64,000 bases of DNA. Source: Anaerolineales bacterium. Lineage in GTDB: Bacteria; Chloroflexota; Anaerolineae; JAAEKA01. Position numbers and translations under genes: made by a program. Shown here one piece after another: positions 1 through 6,606 of this stretch (position 1 is its first letter; each line of letters starts with the position of its first letter). The notes under the pieces are model-generated. The model saw nothing but the letters and a program-made list of their open reading frames with translations, ran no database searches and had not been told where the DNA came from. The stretch is taken from NCBI GenBank assembly GCA_020634615.1, contig JACKBI010000001.1, positions 186,001-250,000 of the forward strand, written 5' to 3'.

Positions 1-2
1 AC

Positions 3-713
3 GACGCTCCCACTTACGCGGAGATGGAAGGGTTCGGTGATGGTCCAGGGCTGAACGCATTAGGCACCTTTCTGGAGGAAGTAGCGTTGGTGAGCGATCT
101 CGATGAGCTGCCCGAAACGGCGCAGCAGGAGGCGCCAACCCTGATGACGCTGCACACCGCCAAGGGGCTGGAGTTTCCCGTGGTTTTCATCGTAGGCATG
201 GAGGAGGGCGTCTTTCCACACAGCCGCAGCAAGGACGATCCCGACGGTTTGCAGGAGGAGCGGCGGTTGGCCTACGTCGGCATCACGCGTGCCAAGCGGT
301 TGCTGTATCTGGTGCATGCGTTCCGGCGCACGCTCTACGGCAACACCGAGATGAACCCGCCCAGCCAGTTTCTGGACGACATCCCCGCGGAGTTGGTCAA
401 CGGGCGCGGCATGAAAGAGCGCAAACAGCAGGCGCGCGGCACCGTGCGCGATCAGCGTACCGCCCGCGCCACCGCATGGAGTCCTCCCGCGGCCAACCGG
501 TCGAATACGGGGCGCGCCGGCGCCGCTCAACCATCATCCCGCCAGCCGAAGTTCAAACCCGGCCAGCGTGTCACCCATGGCGTCTTCGGGCAGGGCGTGG
601 TGATCAAGACCGAGCTGGCCGACGATGACGAATACGTCAGCGTGGCATTTCCCGGTCTCGGTATCAAGAAGCTAATGGCCAGCTTCGCCAAGCTGGAGAT
701 TGTACGCGGCTAA
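3..713 (+). CDS. pcrA: UvrD/PcrA-type DNA helicase, C-terminal part (5' end outside window)
   Basis: The reading frame is open from base 3, so this is the 3' end of a longer gene. The first part carries superfamily 1A helicase motifs: TLHTAKGLEFPVVFIVG (motif V) and EERRLAYVGITRAK (motif VI), which bind DNA and contact ATP. A low-complexity basic linker follows, then a C-terminal Tudor-like domain (FKPGQRVTHGVFGQGVV to LASFAKLEIV) that in PcrA/UvrD contacts RNA polymerase. The protein unwinds DNA 3'-5' in nucleotide excision repair and in transcription-replication conflict removal. The tail favours PcrA/UvrD over Rep or RecB. No terminator is visible in the 83 bases before the next gene, which lies on the same strand. 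Confidence 0.93.
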   Translation, partial: DAPTYAEMEGFGDGPGLNALGTFLEEVALVSDLDELPETAQQEAPTLMTLHTAKGLEFPVVFIVGMEEGVFPHSRSKDDPDGLQEERRLAYVGITRAKRLLYLVHAFRRTLYGNTEMNPPSQFLDDIPAELVNGRGMKERKQQARGTVRDQRTARATAWSPPAANRSNTGRAGAAQPSSRQPKFKPGQRVTHGVFGQGVVIKTELADDDEYVSVAFPGLGIKKLMASFAKLEIVRG

Positions 714-796
714 GTCAGCATGGTTCGCGCCGCCCGGCCAGCTCGGCAACGGGATGAACTGGATAGCAGCGGACAGCAAAAACGATATGAGAAACA

Positions 797-2491
797 ATGA
801 CTAAAAACAACCGACTGTTGATTATCGGCCTTGACGGGGCCACCTTTGACTTGATTCGCCCTTGGGCGACCGCCGGCAAGCTGCCCAACATCGCACGCCT
901 GATGCGCGGCGGGTCCAGCGCGCCGCTGCGCTCGGTGCCAAACCAGAACAGCGCCCCTGCGTGGAGCAGCTTCGCGACCGGCAAAAATCCCGGCAAGCAC
1001 GGGATCTTCTATTTCGATGAGCGTATCGAAGGTACCTACAACAAACGCTACCTGAACGGTGGCTTCCGCCAGGGTGAAAGCTGGTGGAGCCTTGCCTCGC
1101 AGGCCGGCAAGGTGGTGGGCGTTGTCAATGTGCCCATGAGCTACCCGGCCGAAAAGGTCAACGGTGTCATGCTGGCTGGTCTGGATGCACCTGGCGTGGA
1201 CAGCCCCGGCTTCAGCCACCCGCCTGAGCTGATCGACGAACTGCAACAGAACGTCGGCGACTACATCATCGAACCGGGCATTCCCAGCTACATGAAGATG
1301 CGACGCCGTGATCTGGCCGAGCAGGCGATCTTCGACGCGGCCGACAAGCGCGCTGCCTACACCCGTTACCTGATGAGCAGCCGAGCCTGGGACGTCTTCC
1401 ACGTCACCTTCACCGCGCCCGATGCGTCGCATCACTTCTTCTGGCGCGACATGGACTTGGCCCACCCGGAGTACAATCCCGTGGAGGCGGTGCGCTACGG
1501 CGATACCGTCGAGCGGGTTTACGAGCGCATGGACCAGATCGTCGGCGAGTTGACTGCCCTTGCGCCCGATGCGACCGTGATGCTGATGAGCGATCACGGC
1601 GGCGGGTTCAACCAGCGCGGTGCAGAGTATCTCAACGACTGGCTGGCAAGCATTGGCTTGCTGCACTACCTGGACAGCGGCGGGCAGCGGCCCAGCCTGC
1701 CGGCGCGCGGCAAGAAGCTCGCCATGGCGCCGCTCAAGTGGGGCTACAATCAGGTCGATCGCCGGCTGCCACGTGACGCCAAGCTGAAGCTGGTCAGGTT
1801 GTTGCCCGGCGTGCGCGAGCGAATGGAGATGGCGCTGACCTTTGGCAACATCGACTGGACTCGCACCAAGGCCTATGCCTACGGTGCACGCGACGACTTG
1901 TGGATCAACCTGCAAGGCCGCGAGCCGGGCGGCATTGTGCCGCCCGAAGAGTATGAGGCGCTGCGCGACGAGATCATCGAAAAGCTGCACGCCAGCCGTG
2001 ATGTTCTCGACCACGAGCCGGTGCTGGAAGAAGCCATCAAGCGCGAGGACGTCTATCACGGTCCCAACCTGCACAAGTCGCCCGACATCATCATTCGCTG
2101 GAAGACCACCCGCGTCATCCGCGGCATCTACCTGCCGCAGCCGGGTAAAGAGCCGCCGCCGGTGCCGCCGCTCTCGCCCAATCTCAACAACGGCGGCCAC
2201 CGGTTGCACGGCATCTTTGTGATGGCCGGCGACGGCGTGCGTGAAGGCCACCGCTTCGACGAGGGTATCCTCTGGGATCTGGCGCCCACGATCCTCCACT
2301 ACCTGGGTGTGCCCGTCCCCGACGACATGGATGGTCGGGTGCTGGCCGAGAGCTTTGATGCCGACTGGCTGGCGGAGCATCCCGTGACGTTCAGCGCGGG
2401 CACGGGCGAGTCGGGTCAAGGCGCCGACTACGACAGCGAGGCGCAGGCGCTGATCGACGAACGGCTGCGCGGGCTGGGTTACGTCGGCTAA
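797..2491 (+). CDS. Alkaline phosphatase superfamily protein (type I phosphodiesterase/nucleotide pyrophosphatase-like)
   Basis: 564 residues. The N-terminus LLIIGLDGATFDLI carries the first metal aspartate of the alkaline phosphatase superfamily, followed by SAPAWSSFATGKNPGKHGIF, the nucleophile region (Ser/Thr near residue 60), and later LMSDHGGGF with the metal-binding Asp-His pair. Near residues 460-500 NNGGHRLHGIFVMAGDGV and DLAPTILHYLGV are typical of the predicted phosphodiesterase/phosphomutase group often found beside polysaccharide genes. There is no signal peptide, so the enzyme is probably cytoplasmic. It is the first gene of the polysaccharide cluster; its true substrate cannot be read from sequence. 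The ATG at 797 has only a weak purine-rich upstream region. A repeat hairpin follows the stop codon. Confidence 0.8.
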   Translation: MTKNNRLLIIGLDGATFDLIRPWATAGKLPNIARLMRGGSSAPLRSVPNQNSAPAWSSFATGKNPGKHGIFYFDERIEGTYNKRYLNGGFRQGESWWSLASQAGKVVGVVNVPMSYPAEKVNGVMLAGLDAPGVDSPGFSHPPELIDELQQNVGDYIIEPGIPSYMKMRRRDLAEQAIFDAADKRAAYTRYLMSSRAWDVFHVTFTAPDASHHFFWRDMDLAHPEYNPVEAVRYGDTVERVYERMDQIVGELTALAPDATVMLMSDHGGGFNQRGAEYLNDWLASIGLLHYLDSGGQRPSLPARGKKLAMAPLKWGYNQVDRRLPRDAKLKLVRLLPGVRERMEMALTFGNIDWTRTKAYAYGARDDLWINLQGREPGGIVPPEEYEALRDEIIEKLHASRDVLDHEPVLEEAIKREDVYHGPNLHKSPDIIIRWKTTRVIRGIYLPQPGKEPPPVPPLSPNLNNGGHRLHGIFVMAGDGVREGHRFDEGILWDLAPTILHYLGVPVPDDMDGRVLAESFDADWLAEHPVTFSAGTGESGQGADYDSEAQALIDERLRGLGYVG

Positions 2492-2492
2492 C

Positions 2493-2572
2493 CTCATACT
2501 CGTACTCCTACTCGTACTCTTCGGTGTATCACTGGAATTCGAGTACGAGGACGAGTAGGAGTACGAGGACGA
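2493..2572. repeat. Hexamer-repeat hairpin (CTCGTA/CTCCTA family)
   Basis: Directly after the stop at 2489-2491, the left arm 2493-2519 is built of CTCGTA/CTCCTA hexamers. The right arm 2541-2572 is the complementary GAGTACGAG/GACGAGTAG series with one extra hexamer. The loop is about 21 bases. A second copy of the same sequence family lies at 33330-33427. There is no U-run, so a simple Rho-independent terminator is less likely than a dispersed repeat element, although it may still attenuate transcription. Confidence 0.8.
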
Positions 2573-2581
2573 AATCAAGCT

Positions 2582-4105
2582 ATGACAACGCAGGCCACCG
2601 CACCAGCACCGCATAGTTGGCACGTCGCGCCGCGCTGGGTCATCCTGATCCTGCTGGCGCTGGCGGGTCTTGCCGTGCTGGCCTATTTCCAGGCTGTGCT
2701 GGCAGCGCTGCTGGTGGTCGTGGCGGTCGTCGTAGTGGTTGCCTGGGTGCGTCCCTTTTGGGTGTTCGCCGGGCTGCTGGCGCTGTTGCCCTTCCACGAA
2801 CAGGTGGTTCGGATTGTCACATGGCAGCTTGGCTGGCCCGCGAGCCGCATCACACTGCTGTCGCTGTGGAAGGAAGGAATCATTGTTCTGCTGGCCGCAG
2901 TGATCCTCGTTCAGCATTTCAGCGGGCGGCGCAGGATCCGGGCCAAGGCCTACCGTTTCGACCTGTGGCTGGCGGCACTGGTGCTGCTGGCGGCGGCGTA
3001 CATTCTCGTCGCGGCCACGATCAGTATCGGCGTCTACGGCTTTCGCAACTACTTCGAGCCGCTGGCCGTGTTCTTCCTGGTGCGCCTGATGCCGTTCTCG
3101 CGCCGCGAGATGACGCGTTTGTTGGTGCTCCTGACCGCGGTAGCCGTGGTGGTCGCACTGTTTGGCATCTACCAGGCGCGCTTCATCGACTTTCCCACCA
3201 TGGTCAGCATGGGCTACCTGGACGAGTTCGGCAACCTGCCGTTTGCGTTCAAGACGGCGCTGCAGGACGGCGTGCCGCGGCCGCGCGCCATCTCGACCGT
3301 CACCGGCCCCAACCAGCTCGCGATCTACCTCAACATCTTCATTCTGCTGACCGGTTATGCGCTGGTGCGATTGCGCAGTGGCGCTTTTCGATCGCTGGCA
3401 CGTCAGGCTGTGCTGGTCGTGCTGCTGGCGATCTACGTGCTGTGCCTGCTGCTGACCTACAGCCGCGGCGGCCTGCTGGCGCTGGCCGTCTCGCTGCTGG
3501 GCACAGGATTGATTGTCATCTACGAACGCGGCGTCAAACGCACCTGGCATGAACTGATCCACAATCGCTGGCTGTGGCTGGCAATGGCCGCCGCCGCGGT
3601 TGCGGCCGTTGGCGGTCTGGTAGTCACCGGGTTCGCCCGCCGCATCTGGCGCGGCCTGACCGGCCAGGATCCGGCTGCACTGGGCCATCTGACCTCGTTG
3701 AACGACGCGCTGGGATTCTTGACCTACAACCCACTGGGCATCGGCATGGGCATGGCCGGACCGCGGGCGCTGCGATTCACGCTCGATGCCCAGATCCAGC
3801 ACACCGAAAGCACCTATCTCCAGTTTGGCATGGAACTGGGACTGATCGGCATGGCGCTGCTGTTGGTGGTGCTGCTCTCGCTGGTGGCAACCCTGTGGCG
3901 AATCCGGCAGCGGCAGAAGGCATCCGGCGATACAGGCGGCACCGTGCTGGCGGAAGTTGCCCTGGTGACGTGGCTGGGCGCGCTGGCTGTCTTCGCCGTC
4001 ACGCCGCTGATGCAGAATTTTCTGGTGGCGGCCTATCTGTGGCTGGTCGCCGGGCTGGCGTTTCACCTCGACGCGTATCGGGGGGCAGTGGGCAGTGACC
4101 AGTAA
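2582..4105 (+). CDS. O-antigen ligase/polymerase-like (Wzy/WaaL family) membrane protein
   Basis: 507 residues with about 11-12 predicted membrane helices and a central region typical of the O-antigen ligase family: RPRAISTVTGPNQLAIYLN (near 240), LLTYSRGGLLALAVSL (near 290) and a large polar loop with HLTSLNDALGFLTYNPLGIG, ending before QHTESTYLQFGMELGLIG. These proteins polymerise or ligate lipid-linked oligosaccharides on the outer face of the cytoplasmic membrane. Placement between a phosphodiesterase-like gene and glycosyltransferases supports a polysaccharide role. Ligase versus polymerase cannot be decided from sequence. The 3' end overlaps the next gene by 11 bases, inside a heptamer repeat. 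Confidence 0.85.
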   Translation: MTTQATAPAPHSWHVAPRWVILILLALAGLAVLAYFQAVLAALLVVVAVVVVVAWVRPFWVFAGLLALLPFHEQVVRIVTWQLGWPASRITLLSLWKEGIIVLLAAVILVQHFSGRRRIRAKAYRFDLWLAALVLLAAAYILVAATISIGVYGFRNYFEPLAVFFLVRLMPFSRREMTRLLVLLTAVAVVVALFGIYQARFIDFPTMVSMGYLDEFGNLPFAFKTALQDGVPRPRAISTVTGPNQLAIYLNIFILLTGYALVRLRSGAFRSLARQAVLVVLLAIYVLCLLLTYSRGGLLALAVSLLGTGLIVIYERGVKRTWHELIHNRWLWLAMAAAAVAAVGGLVVTGFARRIWRGLTGQDPAALGHLTSLNDALGFLTYNPLGIGMGMAGPRALRFTLDAQIQHTESTYLQFGMELGLIGMALLLVVLLSLVATLWRIRQRQKASGDTGGTVLAEVALVTWLGALAVFAVTPLMQNFLVAAYLWLVAGLAFHLDAYRGAVGSDQ

Positions 4106-4116
4106 TCAACATTCAG
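4086..4116. repeat. Heptamer repeat supplying a stop and a start codon
   Basis: Four consecutive 7-base units, CAGTGGG, CAGTGAC, CAGTAAT, CAACATT, followed by CAG. The GTG start of the GT2 gene (4095-4097) lies in the second unit and the TAA stop of the upstream gene (4103-4105) in the third. The CAGTAAT unit recurs in the insertion at 6044-6160. Confidence 0.75.
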
Positions 4117-5156
4117 TTTGGCTGGCAGGTGACGCAGCGCCTTTGGCGAGCGGCGTTAGCGCACCAGTCGTCGAGGAAACGCGGCCGGACATCTCTGTGA
4201 TCGTCGTCAACTGGAACACGCACGATTATCTGGCGCTGTGCCTGGCGTCGATTGTGTCGGATCGCGGTGTCGTGCTCACAGGTGACAGCAGCGCGGCAGT
4301 CCAGCCCGGCGAGATCCGTGCCGAAGTGATCGTGGTGGACAACGCGTCGGACGACGGCAGCGCCGCGATGGTGGCCGCGAACTTCCCGCAGGTTCATCTG
4401 CTGGTCAATGGGCGCAATCTGGGTTTCGCGGCGGCCAACAACCAGGCAATCGCGCAGGCGCGCGGGCGGGTGCTGTTCCTGCTGAACCCTGACGCCTATC
4501 TTCGCCCAGGCGCGCTGCAAAGTCTGGTCAACTTCCTCGACATGAATCCACAGGCGGCCGCGGTGGGTCCCAATGTGTTAAACCCGGATGGCAGCTGGCA
4601 GGCCGCGGTGTTTCGTTTCCCCAGCCTGTGGGACCTGGCGTGTGAGGCGGTGTTTCTCAGCGTGCTGTTGCCGCACAGCCGGCTGTTTGCCCGAAAGGAG
4701 ATCGGTGGTTTCCAACGCAATCACGTGCGCGAGGTAGACTGGATTCAAGGCTGTGCGCTGGCCATCCGCCGCGAGGTCTGGGACGCGGTCGGTCCGTTCG
4801 ACGAAGGGTACTGGATGTATGTCGAGGAACTGGACTGGTGCCGCCGCGCCAGTCAACAGGGCTACCGGCTCTACTTCACACCCGCCGCGCAGGTGGTGCA
4901 CTATGGCAAGCGGGCGACAGCCAAGGCGCGGTCTAGCGTGCTGCCACTGGGATTCCGCTCGCACTTCCGTTATTTTCGCAAGTTCGACGGCCCCGCAATC
5001 GAGCTGGCCGTGCGCGCCATCACGCTGTTGCAGATGGGTTTGCGCGCTGGCGCCAGCGTAGCGATGATTCTGCGCGGCAAGGACCGGGATCGCTGGCGAG
5101 AAAACCTGCGCGCCTACACTGCCGTGATGCGCGAGGCGCTGGCGTTTCGTGGCTGA
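4095..5156 (+). CDS. Family 2 glycosyltransferase (rhamnosyltransferase-like)
   Basis: 353 residues. The GT-A fold begins near residue 32 (DISVIVVNWNTHDYLALCL), followed by EVIVVDNASDDGS, NLGFAAANNQAI and LLNPDAYL in place of the usual DxD metal motif, then the acceptor-side VEELDWCRRA and the final HYGKRATAK region. This arrangement matches GT2 enzymes that add rhamnose or similar sugars to lipid-linked oligosaccharides at the cytoplasmic face. The GTG start is chosen because it overlaps the preceding stop; the first 30 residues precede the conserved domain and are repeat-derived in part. The stop codon TGA at 5154-5156 itself lies in the next heptamer repeat. Confidence 0.88.
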   Translation: MTSNQHSVWLAGDAAPLASGVSAPVVEETRPDISVIVVNWNTHDYLALCLASIVSDRGVVLTGDSSAAVQPGEIRAEVIVVDNASDDGSAAMVAANFPQVHLLVNGRNLGFAAANNQAIAQARGRVLFLLNPDAYLRPGALQSLVNFLDMNPQAAAVGPNVLNPDGSWQAAVFRFPSLWDLACEAVFLSVLLPHSRLFARKEIGGFQRNHVREVDWIQGCALAIRREVWDAVGPFDEGYWMYVEELDWCRRASQQGYRLYFTPAAQVVHYGKRATAKARSSVLPLGFRSHFRYFRKFDGPAIELAVRAITLLQMGLRAGASVAMILRGKDRDRWRENLRAYTAVMREALAFRG

Positions 5157-5289
5157 TAGCTGATGGCTGATGGCGTGAAACGTGAGGCGTGAAACGTGCC
5201 GCCTGAGAACCGCGGATCAGCAGGACGACGCGGATCGACCCGCCACCCGCCATCCGCCACCTGCAACCTGCCACCCGCCACCTGCAACT
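5152..5289. repeat. Two heptamer-repeat tracts between GT2 and GT4 genes
   Basis: Tract one (5152-5199): GCTGATA, GCTGATG, GCTGATG, then GCGTGAAAC/GTGAGGC/GTGAAAC units related to those at 20416-20472. Tract two (5241-5289): seven exact 7-mers, CGCCACC, CGCCATC, CGCCACC, TGCAACC, TGCCACC, CGCCACC, TGCAACT. The region fills nearly the whole gap between the two genes. It is open in the downstream frame, which would give a spurious 38-residue N-terminal extension to the GT4 protein. Confidence 0.8.
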
Positions 5290-5295
5290 CCTCTC

Positions 5296-6606
5296 ATGCA
5301 TATCGCTATCGACGCTCACATGGTGGGCGAACGGGAAACCGGCAACGAAACTTACACCGTCAACCTGATCCGCGGGCTGCTGCGGGTGGCGGGACGCGAT
5401 CCCAAGGGATTCTCGTGGGATGCGGGCGAGCCGGCTGCGGCTGATGGCTTGCAGCGCGCCGAGGCGCGTCGCTGGGGTGCGACGCCCCGTTTCTCGCTGC
5501 TGACGCCCCATCCCGAGCGACTGCGCGCGGCGCTGCCGGAACTGCGCGACTTCCCGCACGCAGAGGTGGTCCGGCTGCGTCCCAGCAACTCACTGCTGCG
5601 CATTCCCTTTGGCCTGCCGGCTGTCGCGCTGCGCCGCTCGGTGGATGTCCTGCACGTGACCTACAACGCGCCGCCGGTCGCGTCCTGTCCAGTGGTGGTG
5701 ACCATCCACGACATCTCATTCGAGCACTACCCCGAGTTCTTCTCGCCGCGCGACTACGCGATTCTCAAAACGCTGGTGCCGTTCAGCGCGCGCCGCGCCG
5801 CGCGGGTTATCACCGTCAGCCAGCACGCCAAGCGCGAGATCGTCCAGCGCTACGGCATCGATCCACAGCGGGTCGCGGTCACCTACGAGGCTGCGGCCGA
5901 GCAGTTTCGTCCTGTCACCGACCCGGCGGCGCTGCAAGCCGTGCGCGCCAGGTACGGCATCGGCGACGGTCCCTTCCTGCTCGCCCTGGGCAACCTCCAG
6001 CCGAGGAAGAACATCGGACGGCTGGTGGAGGCGTTTGGAAAAGTAGTGAACAGTGAACAGTTTTCAGTAATCAGTGGACTTTCCGAGACCGTTTCCGAAG
6101 ACCGATCACCGATCACTGATCACTCCACTTCACTTCGCTACGGGACTGCGTGTTCACTGGTTATAGCCGGCAAGGCACTATGGCGGGAGAGCGAGATATT
6201 TGCGACCGTGCAGCAGGCCGGTCTCGAGGAGCGGGTCGTGTTTCCCGGTTATGTGGACGACGCAGACTTGCCGGCGCTGTACAGCGCGGCGACGGCGTAT
6301 GTCTACCCGTCGTTGTACGAGGGGTTTGGCCTGCCGCCACTGGAGGCCATGGCCTGCGGCACACCGGTGGTCTGCTCCACGGCCGCCTCGCTGCCTGAAG
6401 TCGTGGGTGACGCCGCGGTCAGCATCGATCCGCTGCGGGTCGACTCGCTGGCGCAAGGGCTGCGCGAGGTGCTGGGCAACGCCGGTCTGCGCGACGACCT
6501 GCGTGCACGCGGGCTGCGCCGGGCCGCACAGTTTTCCTGGGATCGCTGCGCTGCCGAAACACTGGCCGTTTACGCTGCGGCGCGGCCGGCGCGGTTGAAA
6601 TCATGA
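5296..6606 (+). CDS. Family 4 glycosyltransferase with in-frame repeat insertion
   Basis: 436 residues from the ATG at 5296 (MHIAIDAHMVGERETGNETY, the usual N-terminus); upstream in-frame sequence is heptamer repeat and is excluded. The GT-B fold shows VDVLHVTYNAPP, FSARRAARVITVSQHAKREI, FLLALGNLQPRKNIGRLVEA and the nucleotide-sugar site YPSLYEGFGLPPLEAMACGTPVV with the EX7E signature. Between LVEAFGKV and LVIAGKALWRES about 38 residues replace the normal short loop; they are encoded by the heptamer element at 6044-6160. The catalytic motifs are intact and the frame is kept, so the enzyme may still fold with an exposed loop. It probably adds mannose or a similar sugar to the surface polysaccharide. 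Its stop overlaps the next start as ATGA. Confidence 0.88.
   Translation: MHIAIDAHMVGERETGNETYTVNLIRGLLRVAGRDPKGFSWDAGEPAAADGLQRAEARRWGATPRFSLLTPHPERLRAALPELRDFPHAEVVRLRPSNSLLRIPFGLPAVALRRSVDVLHVTYNAPPVASCPVVVTIHDISFEHYPEFFSPRDYAILKTLVPFSARRAARVITVSQHAKREIVQRYGIDPQRVAVTYEAAAEQFRPVTDPAALQAVRARYGIGDGPFLLALGNLQPRKNIGRLVEAFGKVVNSEQFSVISGLSETVSEDRSPITDHSTSLRYGTACSLVIAGKALWRESEIFATVQQAGLEERVVFPGYVDDADLPALYSAATAYVYPSLYEGFGLPPLEAMACGTPVVCSTAASLPEVVGDAAVSIDPLRVDSLAQGLREVLGNAGLRDDLRARGLRRAAQFSWDRCAAETLAVYAAARPARLKS
6044..6160. repeat. Heptamer-repeat element inside the GT4 coding sequence
   Basis: Left side: TAGTGAA, CAGTGAA, CAGTTTT, CAGTAAT, CAGTGGA (6044-6078). Right side: CGATCAC, CGATCAC, TGATCAC (6103-6123), roughly complementary in theme, followed by TCCACTTCACTTCG and GTGTTCACTGG, which can pair back to the left units. 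The whole block is read through in frame without a stop. Confidence 0.78.

Noticed and set aside
710..4066. 1118-codon open frame on the minus strand
   Set aside because: It lies opposite two well-recognised genes, is extremely rich in Gln/His/Arg and has no recognisable domain; it is an antisense shadow of GC-rich coding sequence.
5241..5289. Reading the CGCCACC-type tract as a Pro/His-rich N-terminus of the GT4 protein
   Set aside because: The tract is exact heptamer repeat DNA and the conserved GT4 N-terminus begins with the ATG at 5296.
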